From Brachionus plicatilis (taxonomy: Eukaryota; Rotifera; Eurotatoria; Ploima; Brachionidae): a stretch of 64,000 nt of DNA. Shown here piece by piece: positions 1-11,718 of the stretch. Position numbers and translations under genes: made by a program. Numbering within the stretch: the stretch's first letter is position 1; the number at the start of each line of letters is the position of its first letter. The stretch covers positions 271,342-335,341 of the forward strand of contig QEOQ01000486.1 in assembly GCA_010279815.1 (NCBI GenBank). Reading direction: 5' to 3'. Under the pieces are notes generated by a model that was not told the origin of the DNA, did not search any database, and saw nothing but the letters and a program-made list of their open reading frames with translations.

Positions 1-679
1 AGATGAATGTTAATTCTAAAATTAAATACTGAACTTTATTTCAGCTTATTGCATTGAAATAGTTTGCTAGTTTTAAATTTTGCAAGGCTTTTTAAATGAA
101 AAAATATGCGAGAATAAGACTGGAATTTAAATATAAATTACCAAAGAGAAACGTTATCTAATTTTATCAAGCTCAAAAATTTCCAAATCATAATTTATGG
201 CCAATTTACAACTAACATTAAAAAAACTCGATTTGCATGCCGCAAATGTTTTGCCTTAAGAAAATGCCAAATAAATGAAATGCGCGGTCTTAACTAATTA
301 AACAATAAAAATTTATCTTATTAGAAATTTTTTGCAGAAACCAATAATCCATTATTTAGCATTGCTTTTGGAAGGTAATTTTAATAATTTATCAGCAACA
401 AGGCTTATAGATAGAGCAAAAATTATTCATATAGTTCAATAAAAATTTGTAAACACAGCTTTCTTATCTCTCTTTATCTCTCTCTCTCAAATAAAAATAA
501 TTTTAACAAAATAATTTATTGACCTGAATCTATAAAACTCTGAATAGCATTTGTGCCTGATGAATTTTGAAGTCAGAATTCCATTTAAATTCCAATAATG
601 TTCATGATCCTAAATCAGGTTGGAAATTTTTGACCAAAAATAAACAAAGACCTAAAACCATTGTTTTACCTAGCTTCAG
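1..679. other. AT-rich non-coding DNA, probably MRTF intron
   Basis: The first visible MRTF exon begins in frame directly after an acceptor AG at 678-679, so this stretch is most simply intron. A short (TCTCTT)-type pyrimidine microsatellite lies near 465-490. I found no exon here that would supply the missing first RPEL motif. Confidence 0.6.
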
Positions 680-3600
680 GACATATTAGAGAACAAGCTT
701 GAGAAGCGGCCGAACCGAGAAATCCTGGTGCAAAAAAACATCCTGCCAGATTCCAAGGCAGCGCCTTCGCTTCAGCTGAAATGCAATGAGTTGAAGCGCG
801 CGCGTCTAGCCGATGATCTGAATGAAAAATTGGCCAAGCGGCCAGGTCCCCTGGAGCTGATCGAGTCCGGCATCCTGATCTCGCCAGACACCAGCTTAAC
901 TGAAGCGATCAAAGGCGGGAAAATAATATATCCCAAGACTTCTCTGGTCAATCGGCATCATCCGTACAACAGGACAGATTTCCTCAACGATTCTGCCCTC
1001 AATTTAAACTTTAACCTGACTGATAACGAGGACAGCAATGCCAGCCAAGCAAGCACTTCTACCACCAAGACCATGGCCTCTTTGTCCTCTTCATCCATCA
1101 CCTCTTTTAACTTTTTGCCACAAAACGACACTGAGACACAGTCAAGCTTCAAAAATCTGCCTTCGCCTTTCACCCCGGAATCGGCGGACTCGCCAAGCAA
1201 AATGTCAAATAAATCAGCTGGTTCGCGCAGGCCAAAGTCAAGCACTGGAGCCGGCCCTTCGAATGCCACTGCGTCCAACAAATCCAACAAAAAAACCCTC
1301 ATTTTTCATCAATACCTAGGACCTAACCAAAAAATTTCCAAGACCACTTTGAAGTCAAAGCCAGTCCGGACAAAATCCAAATCATCCAGTTCGTCTTTAA
1401 TTAGTGAACTTACTTCTAATGAGATAAATTCGGACAATAACAGCAATGACAGCACCAACTACGAGCCACAAGAGGAGCTCAACGCTTACAAGATCAGGTT
1501 GGAACAGCAAAAAATGTACCTGTCTTTTAACAACAGTCCGAAACAAGTGGAAAGTGTTGAAGTAGAAGCGGACAATAAGGTTGAGACTGGCTCAAATTTT
1601 GCCACGTCCAACCAACCCATTCAGCTGGTGCCCATTGGGGATGTCAAAATGTTGGACAATTTTCAGAGTTTAATCAGCAATGGCCTGATGCCTTTCGGCA
1701 CAATTTCTCTCCTAAATAATGCGGATGGTTCTAATCCGACTTTGAATGCCGAATCTAAAATGGAAATGGACACAGAGACTAAAAAGGAAGTGAATGGTTT
1801 AAATTTGGAGGAAATGAGTGTAAACAAGCTGAGGGAAGAGTGTTCCAAGCGCAAATTGTCCAAGTCAGGCGTCAAACAAAAGCTTATTGACCGGCTGAAG
1901 GAGTATGCCAAAAAAGAATTGAGCAAACAAGTGATCAAATCGCCGGATTCAGGCGTCAATTTGGACAATTCGCCCAGCTTTGCTTCGTGTGAATCAAGTC
2001 CCATTGGCAAAAGACAAGAGCCCAAATTGGCCAATTTGGACAGTTTTTTTGATGTGCTAAATGTGGAGACCATGGGCACGGATGCTGGTTTGGTTGATGA
2101 AAAAGACGTGTCCCAGACTGCGCTAACTCTGGAACAGTCGCTCAAGAACTCGGCAGAACTGCTAAAGCAGCTGTCGTCCGCCGGACAGCTCGATCATTTG
2201 CACAAGTTGGAAAAGCAAATGCAGCAGTCTATGCAGTTGATAGAAAAATTAAAGCTGGCTAGCAAGCAATCTGGCTCACAAAGTACCGAGGCAATTAGTC
2301 AAAATAATCCATTGAGATTAGTTAACAGTATGCCTTCTAATTTGAGGGATCTTGGACACAGTTCTATGTTGGATGGATTTAGTTTTCAAGCCAAAAATCA
2401 AAATGGTACCAAGTAAGCAAAAATTTTTTCTACCATGTTGGATTAGTTTTTGAAACAGTTAAAGTTCACGAAATTCAAAACTTTAGTGCTATCTGAATTT
2501 CACATTTTTGACTCAAAATTCGTAATCTACGCCCTCAAAAACCTTAGAAAAAAAATTTTTTTGAAGGGGGCAAAAAAAAAATTTTCTACACCCAGGGTTC
2601 CAAAAATAACAAACCTTTTAAAAAGTTGTTGTTCTTTAAGACTCAAAATCTCAAAGATAAAACTTAAAAATATTAAAAAAGTATATATATTCTGAAAGAG
2701 CATAAAATTCTCTTCATGCTACGTTAATTTAGAGAAAGATACAATTATTTTAATCTAAAAATTCTATTAAAAGAATACAAATTTGACAAATTTGTTAAAA
2801 ATCACATGATTTAAAGAGATTTTTTAAGAAAAATAAAGCAATAAAATAAAAAATTAAAACCATAGATTTGCTCAGAATTTTGTCAAGATTTAAAAAAAAA
2901 ATAAATAAATCGNNNNNNNNNNNNNNNNNNNNNNNNNNNNNNNNNNNNNNNNNNNNNNNNNNNNNNNNNNNNNNNNNNNNNNNNNNNNNNNNNNNNNNNN
3001 NNNNNNNNNNNNNNNNNNNNNNNNNNNNNNNNNNNNNNNNNNNNNNNNNNNNNNNNNNNNNNNNNNNNNNNNNNNNNNNNNNNNNNNNNNNNNNNNNNNN
3101 NNNNNNNNNNNNNNNNNNNNNNNNNNNNNNNNNNNNNNNNNNNNNNNNNNNNNNNNNNNNNNNNNNNNNNNNNNNNNNNNNNNNNNNNNNNNNNNNNNNN
3201 NNNNNNNNNNNNNNNNNNNNNNNNNNNNNNNNNNNNNNNNNNNNNNNNNNNNNNNNNNNNNNNNNNNNNNNNNNNNNNNNNNNNNNNNNNNNNNNNNNNG
3301 AATTTTGAGTCAAAAATGTGAAATTCAGATAGCACTAAAGTTTTGAATTTCGTGAACCTTATAAAAAATATTTTTTTTTTACTAAATTATTGAGGTGAAA
3401 TTTTTTTTTTGTGATTATTGGATGCAATTGTACTGGCAATAAGGTTTGGGGATTTGGCAGAAAATATTTCGAAGTTACACGATCATGCACAGTGTTATTA
3501 TGTCTAAAAGATTACTCAAACAAAATTAGATTGTGGCATTTAAATTTTTTGGAAAATGAATTATTTTTTTCTTAAAACCCTCAACTTTAAGTTGAAAACT

Positions 3601-6600
3601 TTTGTTTTAAAACAGTTTAAAAATCAAAAAAGACTTAGAATATGAATAGTTTTTTTGCGAGAATGTTTTTAAATACTTCTTTCTAATCTAATATATTTTG
3701 AAAAAAGAGATTTGGACATTTTATCTAACATTTAGATTAAATGTAAGTATAGGCCAAGATTTTCAATTCAAATATTTTTTCAATTAATGAGAGATGAATT
3801 TTTTTTAAATTTATTTTCGTTGAAAAAATAAGAAAAAATTTTTGTTAAATTTAATTAAATTTACAATTATATTAGTTTAGAAAGATATTGTATTAACCAG
3901 AGTTATTTTTAAGGGCTGGCTAATTAAAATAAAGTCTTTTTTTTTTCAATAAAGTAAAACAATTTTTTTTCTTAAAGTAATATTTGCTAATATAAAGTAA
4001 AAGCTTTTTAATTTAAAATCAAACTATATTTCTCTAAAACAACTACATGCAAAAATAAATCATTTCATTTTTTACTATAATAAATTTAAGTATTTGAATA
4101 GTAGTTTTCTTCTATTCTAAAATCATTTCATTGTTGTTTATAAAATGACTTAAGTATATCTCAAGTTAAATTTGATTACAGTTTGAAACGTGATAACAGT
4201 TTGATCGTTAAAGCAGATGAATTAATCCTGTCGGACTTTAGCATGATTGATTCTTTATCTGCTTACAGAATTATCAACAATGAGAACAAAAATAGTTTCC
4301 ATTTTAATAAATTAAAATAAATGATACTAAAAAATACTGCAACACAGTGCAACATAACTTTTTTTCACTTTAATTACCCAAAATGTTTTATCTAATGTAA
4401 TTTTTTTTTCTAATTTTCTAATGATTATTGATTTGATTTACTAAAAAAAGAAAGCAAAATTTTTATCTTATGCAAAAAAGGTGTAACAAAGTATGTTCCA
4501 CTATGTTGCGGTATTTTTTTTATTAACTTTAATTTTGATTTATCAAAAATTTATTTTTTATCTCACCCAGCTTTTTAGAGGTTTTGGTACGATTTGAGTA
4601 GCTCTTTTTTCGAGTAATTGTAATGGATATGAGTTAGGCTAACAACTTTTTCGTATTTTTTGGGTTCAATGGGTATTACTATTCAAAAAACTAAAAGATT
4701 TCAGAAATCTATTTAGGTTTAGATAAAGGTAAGACTTGCCAATTTTTTTAAGATATTTTAACGAAAAATTCAAGCCATACCTATGCCAAATTACTCAAAA
4801 AGTTGGGACCCTAACTCGTACCCATTACAATTACCCAAAGAAAGAATATTAAAGTGTCATTTATTTTGATTAAACGTCAATTATAAAAAAATAAAATTGT
4901 CATTTATTTATATTATTTTGTCAACAAAAAAATTATTCAATTAAATGTATGAATCGTAAATTAAAAGTATTAGTTGTCATTTTAAGTAATTAGGTATCAC
5001 AGAATAAAATTAAATGTCATAAGGAAAATACCCAAAAATAAAAAGAGTTACTCAGATTTTGCCTAAACCCAAGCATATTTGGGTCGAAATGTATTGTTTT
5101 AGTAGAAGTATTTGATTTTTATTGAAGTAAAAAGTAACGATCTCTCAATTGATAAAATCAAAACTTTTACTGAATTTTTAAATTTTAGTTTTTATTTTTG
5201 AAAATTAAAGTTTTAAAAAGACAAAAGCTAAATAACTTTTAAATTTACTTTCTTTTCAATTATAATATAAATAATAAAATATAATAATTAAATTGAAGGT
5301 TTTTATTATAACTAATAAATGTCTAATCTACAAAATTAGTCGGCTTAACATTTTACAAAATTTCAAAAATATAATTTATTTCAATGTACGCTTTAAAGTC
5401 GATCTAAAAAAGTAAAATTAAAAAAAAATCCAATTGTAAAAATAAGGACAAAAATGAGTTTGTGAGTTATTTCTTAAAAAAGTTCAAATTTGAAAATGTT
5501 TATCTTCTAAATTCGCTAATTATTATTTATTTTCTAGTTTTTTTATTTTTTTCGTTATTTTGTGATTTCAAAAAAAAATCTTTAATTGACACAAAAAAAA
5601 TATGCAATAGAGTACCCAACAATAGAGAATTCGTTTAAGTAAAATAAATAGTTTATTTAAAATAAATACCAAGAATGAAAAAAAAAATAAGATAAAACAC
5701 GATGTTTAAATACACCATATGACATGACCATAAAACAATTGTTTTAAAGCCGTGTAAATAAAATAAAATTTTGCAGTGAAAAATTTCATTTTCATAGATT
5801 AAAGTTTGATTGAGGATGACAGATTTTAATTTGTGTGGAATTATTTTATTTATTTAATATATAATTTAGAGGGAATAGTTCCTCTTGGCAGCTCCGAACG
5901 GCGTAGTGCCTTCTTTTCAGCCAGCCTGTTAGGAATATTTTGTAATTAATTATTATTATTATTATTAATTTCAGCCTCATAGACAATTTAAAATTAAAAA
6001 AAAAAAAAAAAAAAATATAATTTAAGTGTGGAATTTAACCCGTGTAAAAATTAACAATCAAAAAAATGATTTTAAATTTAAATTTTTATTTTTTAAAACC
6101 TAAATGATTAGAATAAAAATCATCTTATGGCTACTAAAATTTTATTTCTAGAGCGGTTGATGATTCTCTTGCAAGAGCCAGTGACTTAAGCATTCCGTTA
6201 TTAATCAACCCTGAATTGAACGAAACTAATTTGATCAAGTGTGATCAGATTCCTACAAATCAATACAATTCAAATGACGCAAATAAACCAGTTGTCTTTT
6301 CATTAAACTCTTTGACAAATTTTTCATCGAACCAGAGTAACAATTTTTTCTCGACTAGTTTGCCAAACGCACAAACAAATCTCGAAATGGACTGGAATGA
6401 TCCGGAGATTTTGCAGATATGCCAAGAGTTGAATAGTGGCCAAAATTATATGCAAGAAAATCAAACAAACAGTAACCTCAACCAAAATTATGTGCTTCAG
6501 CCGAACCATCAGAGCCAATTCGTGTCACACAGCAGACCGAACGATCCGCTTATCGACACTGGTGACGTAAATTATTTATCTTGGGATATTTTGGAGCCAG

Positions 6601-6647
6601 ACTACAACCAACTGATGAACGGATACTTACAAAGTCCAACAATTTGA
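680..6647 (+). CDS. MRTF: Myocardin-related transcription factor (MRTF), 3' part, two visible exons
   Basis: Actin-regulated coactivator of serum response factor, moving between cytoplasm and nucleus. Two exons are seen: 680-2412 (acceptor AG at 678-679, donor GT at 2413) and 6152-6647; phases join cleanly and give about 742 codons with the 5' end missing. Two RPEL actin-binding motifs lie at about 686-750 (core RPNREILVQKNIL) and 790-880 (core KRPGPLELIESGIL), matching the second and third RPEL of vertebrate MRTFs; the first should be on an upstream exon. A basic box with FHQYLGP is at about 1290-1320, a SAP DNA-binding domain at about 1800-1905, and a leucine-rich coiled coil at about 2125-2260. 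The acidic, Asn/Gln-rich tail in exon 2 would be the transactivation region. The intron carries the N gap. Family assignment is firm; paralogue identity cannot be told. Confidence 0.9.
2464..3357. repeat. Inverted-repeat element interrupted by the gap
   Basis: Bases 2464-2521 are repeated exactly as the reverse complement at 3300-3357: 58 nt without mismatch, stopping on the inner right side only because the N run begins. Just outside the outer ends one base differs and then similarity stops. This is the form expected of terminal inverted repeats of a non-autonomous DNA transposon, or of a palindromic assembly artefact. No clear target-site duplication is visible. Confidence 0.65.
2913..3299. 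other. Assembly gap (387 N)
   Basis: An unbroken run of N inside the last visible MRTF intron. It is flanked by inverted copies of one sequence (2464-2521 and 3300-3357), so a hairpin or palindromic repeat probably caused the gap. Any reading frame that crosses it is meaningless. Confidence 0.99.
4614..4845. repeat. Imperfect short inverted repeat (MITE-like)
   Basis: About 40 nt near 4614-4655 (containing GTAATTGTAATGG and GAGTTAGG) recur as a diverged reverse complement near 4795-4845 (containing CCTAACTC and CCATTACAATTAC). The arms flank about 140 nt. The element lies in the MRTF intron. Age and class are not determinable by eye. Confidence 0.4.
5870..6020. repeat. GC-richer patch with (TTA)n and poly-A; possible retroelement 3' end
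   Basis: Within the AT-rich MRTF intron, 5870-5935 is notably GC-richer (GCTCCGAACGGCGTAGTGCC region). It is followed by a (TTA)n run at about 5945-5965 and a long A tract at about 5996-6015. This looks like the tail of a LINE or SINE, but no coding remnant is attached. Confidence 0.3.
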
Positions 6648-7468
6648 TAATGTTTTTTGTAAATATGACATTAGGGAGCTAGCTGTGGCCATTCATACTA
6701 AAATGTAAATTGAGCACATTTTTTAGTTGTTAGAGTAGCTTTTAAGAGGCGACTCGTCTTAGGTGATTAGGCGTACGCGTCATTGTGCTAAAATTTTAAT
6801 TTATTTAAAAGTTTTTTTAAGACTAAATTAGACAGAGAATTTTCACATTTAAAAATATATTTTTGTTGATCTAAAGCTGCTTTAAATTATCGTAGTTGAA
6901 AATGTTTAATTTTTTGATTAGTTTTTTATATTATTTTAACCCTATAAATATGTTCATATGTTTTGAAAGTTAGAAATAAATATGTTTCGATTTTAATTGT
7001 TAAATAATAAGAAATTTATATCGACTTGAGTCAAATAAAAAATTTAAAATTTAATTATTAATAAAACCTTAAAAAAATTTAATTTTCTTTTATTTAACTA
7101 GTGTTAATTTTTTAAAAAAGCAATTAATTGAGGCTCCCAAAAGCCTATCTACAGACAAGTATTGGGAATCGAATAGGTCCGACTAAATTTTTTCTAAGTC
7201 GACTCGACTCGCGTTTTTTTTTAATCGAGTCGACTGGACTTGAAAAAAAATTTTATTTACTTTTAAATCAATAAAAGCAAAACAAATAAATTTTAAAATG
7301 AAAATTTAGTTAAATTTGATTTTTTTTTCAAAGTCGACTAAAGAAGGAGCTTAGTCGAGTAGACTCGTGACAAAATATGCCCAACAGAACTACATACTAA
7401 AATTCATTAAAAATCCAGGTGAATTCCAACATTATTAAAAAGTAAATTTATTAGTCCCAAAATTGATT

Positions 7469-7859
7469 TGGCAAGATTTTTATTTCATGAATACATTTTT
7501 TACCTTAGATTTATATAGTATTTTTTAAAGTAAATTTTATATATTTTTTTTGGCATATCAAAAATACTTTTAATATTTTAATTCGCTTAATTTTTTTTTT
7601 CAATTTTTAATCATTATCCATTTATTGATAATCTTTTAATAATCAAAATACAAAGTTTGAATATATTTTTAAATATTTAGATTTATTTTGTTCAATGAAA
7701 AATTAATAATGAAAATAATTTTTAGTAGAAAAAAAAAATTAAGTAAATGAAAATATTAAAAGTATTATTTATATGTCAAAAAAAAATATAATTTTTACTT
7801 TAAAAAATACTATGTAAATCTAAGGTTAAAAATTTATTCATGAAATAAAAATCTTGCCA
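7469..7859. mobile_element. Hairpin MITE with about 120-nt inverted arms
   Basis: The left arm (about 7469-7596) and right arm (about 7741-7859) are reverse complements with scattered mismatches. They start TGGCAAGATTTTTATTTCAT on the left and end ATGAAATAAAAATCTTGCCA on the right. About 145 nt of AT-rich DNA separates them. Flanks read ATTGATT on the left and TTTGATT on the right, possibly a slightly decayed target duplication. No open frame, so non-autonomous. Confidence 0.65.
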
Positions 7860-8684
7860 TTTGATTAAATTATTTATTTAAAAAATATTTAAAAAATTGA
7901 TAAAAATAAATCTTTTGAGCAATTAAATATGTTGAAAAAGACATAAACCTCTTGAATTTGAGACATTGGTCACTCCTCTAGCTTCTTAATTGATAAAGTT
8001 GCAAAGATTTGAAATCTTGCATTTTTGATTAGAGTCACCGTCTTTCAAGTGACATAACTTTGTCAATTTTTGAGTTTTTTCGATCCGTAAAAGCCAAATG
8101 CAAGGAAATTAAGAGTTCTTTTAAGGATTAGGAAATTATCGAGCCAACAATAATCCGGAAAAGAAGGAAAAAATTAAAAGTTCGGTTTAAATATAAAAAT
8201 TTTATGTACAAATTACAATCAAAAAAATTAACAAAACGGATAAAACACAAATTTATTACAAATTATTTAAAAAAGCAATCTAAATTATTTTACTAAAAGC
8301 TATAATAATTATAGTGTTGAATTTATTATTCGATAAAACAAATAGCGCATATTATTTTATATCTGGACTATTATTACGATAATTACAAATTTCTTTTTTT
8401 TTGGTCAAGATTCAGTACGATTTTTTTCTTTTTATATTCACCACGTTCATTTTTAAGCCGAAATAATAAACAGTGTAATATTGAATAATAAAGTTCAAAA
8501 TTTTTTTTGGCTAATTAAAAATTAACACAGAATTTATTTGTAAAAATTGTTATTTCGTGCAGAAATATCTATCTAACAAAAGAGTAAAATTTGGTACGGA
8601 TTAGAAAGGTAAAAAAGTTCTAGATATAGAATCAAATATCATGTAAAATACAGGAAACAGCTTTTTTTTCATTAAATTTGATCA

Positions 8685-8737
8685 GATAAGCGAGAATTCC
8701 GAAATAAAGAGGATCGGATTAAAGAGGTTTGACTGTA
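8685..8737. mobile_element. Possible terminal end of a pogo/Tc1-like element
   Basis: Read on the minus strand the segment begins TA-CAGTCAAACCTCTTTAATCC and continues with GGAATTCTCGCTTATC. This resembles the termini of pogo/Tigger elements, which begin CAGT..AACCTC and sit in a TA duplication. The opposite end was not found nearby, so it may be a solo or truncated end. Confidence 0.35.
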
Positions 8738-9088
8738 TATGTGAACAATCAAGACCAATGTTATATGAAGTATTTTAAAAGCATATCGGTTATTGCTGCA
8801 TCTGACTAATTATTAACCCCGAGCTTTAGTTTTCACGAGTTATTTCAATACGAAACGGGTCTTTGAAATCTTGGGTCTTGTTGTGTATATTTGAATTATA
8901 GTTCACATAAATTTTTTGTTCACGAAATGGTGAACCAAAATAGGATTATGTGAACATTTTTAAGATTAGGTAAACAAATTGAATCAATTTATTCAATGAA
9001 ATACCTAATGCTTGGAACTGATAGAAAAATAAACAATTGAAGCTTATATATTTTTTTATTTTTTTTAATTTGAATAAATAAATAAAAA

Positions 9089-9441
9089 GGGTCTATTGCG
9101 TTATGTGATCACTGGTTCACATAAAAGGTGAACCAACTTACCCAACCTAAATAGGTGATCAGTTGTGTTCACTTTTTAGGTGAACCAAAAATATGTGTAC
9201 TAATTAATTAAAATTTTTTTCAAAATGATCACCTAAATTAAATTGTGTTCACCTAAAATAAAAAGTGATCACCTAAAATGATACTTACCAAAAAAATTAT
9301 GACAAAGTAAATAAAAATTTGATTTTTCAAAATTTAGCAAAATGTGTACTAGTAAATCAAATACTCGTTATTACACTTCTAGAGAAGATATAATTGGTTC
9401 ACCTTTTATGTGAACCAGTGATCACATAACGCAATAGACCC
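9089..9441. mobile_element. hAT-like MITE with perfect 48-bp TIRs
   Basis: Bases 9089-9136 (starting GGGTCTATTGCG) are an exact reverse complement of 9394-9441. The element is 353 bp. The 8 bases on either side (9081-9088 and 9442-9449) are both AATAAAAA, a candidate 8-bp target-site duplication typical of hAT transposons, though low-complexity. The interior holds repeated GTGATCACCTAA and GTGAACC motifs, like the subterminal transposase-binding repeats of hAT elements. No open frame. Confidence 0.75.
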
Positions 9442-10741
9442 AATAAAAATAATAAATAAATAAATAAATTTATATGGTATAATAATTTAAATTTTTTAAT
9501 ACTTAAAATATTGAATTAATATTAATGAGACTTAGAATCATTTTTCTCCAAGCTAGTATTACTTGTATCATTGTTAACATATCCAATTTTCATGGTACTT
9601 GTTTGATCATTATTATTAGAATCATCAGTTGATTTACTCACTGATTTATCACCATCATTTGACACACAAAATCATCTCTTTCCTCATCACTTATTTTTAT
9701 TATTGTTAAAATTTTGAAGTCCCATGGACAAAAAAAAAAAATTAATTAAATTCATAATTAACAATATAGTTTGAATACAAATAGAAAAATTGCAAAAATT
9801 TTCTTTAAAAAAAATTTTTTTCTAATTTTAATTTAACAAAATACAAAATTTCATTTTTTTAAAAAAAAAAACATAAGCAAAAATTATTTTTTACAATTAA
9901 AGGTTAGACAAATTAATCAAATTCATCCTCAAATTTTGAACACTATCCGTTTATTGAAAAATATATACCATTAATATCAATCAATTTTACTTATATAGAA
10001 TTCAAATTTTGATGTTAATTCAATTCATTGAATAAAAAAAACATTTCTAAAAATATTTATTAACAAACTTTAACCAACCTTGAAAAAGAAAACCATAAAA
10101 TTGACTTAACCAAATTCTTTTCTATATTTGTTTAAAATATTTTTAAATTTATCAGTAAAAAAAATTTTTCTCATCTTTATTTATATATTAATAAATTATC
10201 TCAAATATTCAGTGACATAGAATATTGAAAAAAATGTTGAAAAACTAATAAATTCTTAGTCTAATTTTTTTTAAAGTTCAAAAGAAAACCTTTAAAAAAT
10301 GTGAGCATCTTCTAGAGTAAATAAGCTTATCACTTTTTTTAGTGTAAACAACATTATATTAAATAATATGGTTACCTTTATTATCATGAGATTTTTTTAT
10401 CTAAAAATTAATAAGAAATAATCTTAAATTGGAATTTTTTTATCCAACATTTAGTTGAACGATGTCAAGATAAATTCAACAACCATATTCATAATTTAAC
10501 CAAGTAGATACTTTTTTGTTCAAGTTTATTCAGTGATGCTTTTGAAATATTCAAGCCCTCTTTACTTTCTTTTTTTTTTTAATTCTATAAAAATATGATT
10601 CATTTAAACAGTTTTAAAACTGTCACTTTCGATATATAAGATGCATTAGTTTAAATTGTAATTTATAAAAGCGAATAAAATTTAAAAAAGAATTAAATTG
10701 CTATTCATTTTTTTATATTATAGAATCATCTTCTTAGGCAA

Positions 10742-11718
10742 ATGCTATCCTTGCTATTTCAACTATTGTTATTTAGCAAACCAAGCTTTGAAGCAAGTCT
10801 GTGCAACAATCTGTATAATGGTACAACTAAAAATTTTAAAGATATTGTTCTCGGGCGATGCTTTTATTACATCAACTCATTGCACAAAGATAATTGTGAA
10901 ATTAACTCAGCTAATTTGAACTGTAGTCTTATTTGGGACGAATTTTACAGAGTTGTTGTAAACAAAAGTCCATGCCAAGTCTCAATCGAAGACTTTGACC
11001 AATTTGTGCATCTAACATCACATCCATACTCAAATGAAAAGTCAGTTTTTTGGTCAGGGACGTACAAAGCAGTCCATCAAAGTAAATTATTCTTTTTTTT
11101 CTTTTCTTAAATCAATTCAGATCTTATAATAAATAAAATTAAGTATCAAGACTTAAAGGTGACTGGACATTAGAAGATACGCTCAGCGGTTATTTGCTGG
11201 ACGGACTCAGCTTTTGCTCAGACAATAAAAGTGACAATTTTTTGACCATTTGTCCAACTGATTGTGTTACGCGAAACAATCCTTTTTGGAATGCTGTTTC
11301 CAAAAATTACGCGTCAAAAGCAACTGGTCGAGTTACTGCAGTTCTTAATGGAACAAGAAATTCAGGCGCTCTGTCCAATTACAGCACTTTTTTCAACTAT
11401 GAACTTCCTTCTATGAATTTTAAAAATATCAATCACTTTCAGGTTATTCTTTTGCATTCACCAGAAATGTCCAAATATGAAACTTGCCAAATGCCCAAAA
11501 CTCTAAACACTTTGAGGAACATTTTACAGTCAAATAACGTGACTTACGAATGCATTGATGACAATTTTTATTTAAAAAATTTTCTTTGTATTGAAAATCA
11601 AAATTCACCTGAATGTCAAAAATTGTTCTCAGCGTTCAGCAAAACATCAAGTGTAGTTCCATTTTGGCACGCTTCAGCTTCAATAATAGCGTTAACAACT
11701 TTTAATCTACTATTTTAA
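10742..11718 (+). CDS. ADP-ribosyl cyclase (CD38/BST1 family), probably GPI-anchored
   Basis: Enzyme family that makes cyclic ADP-ribose or ADP-ribose from NAD. Two exons: 10742-11081 and 11144-11718 (304 aa); an acceptor at 11157-11158 is also in phase and would give 299 aa. The ATG at 10742 opens a hydrophobic signal peptide (MLSLLFQLLLF). Family landmarks follow: LGRC near residue 37, VFWSGT, the TLEDTL signature at about 11167-11184 (CD38 Glu146 region), NPFW (CD38 Trp189 region) and VLNGTR. Many cysteines match the disulfide-rich ectodomain. The C-terminus is a hydrophobic stretch suited to GPI attachment, as in BST1. The residue aligning by eye with catalytic Glu226 of CD38 (human RFAEAAC) is Ser here (NYASKAT), so activity is uncertain. 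Confidence 0.85.

Larger units (their letters stand above)
6648..10741. other. Gene-free spacer rich in inverted-repeat elements
   Basis: Between MRTF and the cyclase gene I see no convincing host exon. The first few hundred bases are probably MRTF 3' UTR (AATAAA near 6975). Around 7140-7375 there is a cluster of GTCGACT/CGAGTCGAC motifs in both orientations. The individual elements at 7469-7859, 8685-8737 and 9089-9441 are listed separately, as is a degenerate coding-like stretch at 9522-9671. Confidence 0.6.

Noticed and set aside
958..1319. Open frames in other frames of the MRTF exon, both strands
   Set aside because: They overlap a well-supported RPEL/SAP coding exon and have no splice or family support.
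2795..3335. Long open frames across the N run on both strands
   Set aside because: They exist only because N codons are not counted as stops; the flanking codons are A/T-driven and inside an inverted repeat.
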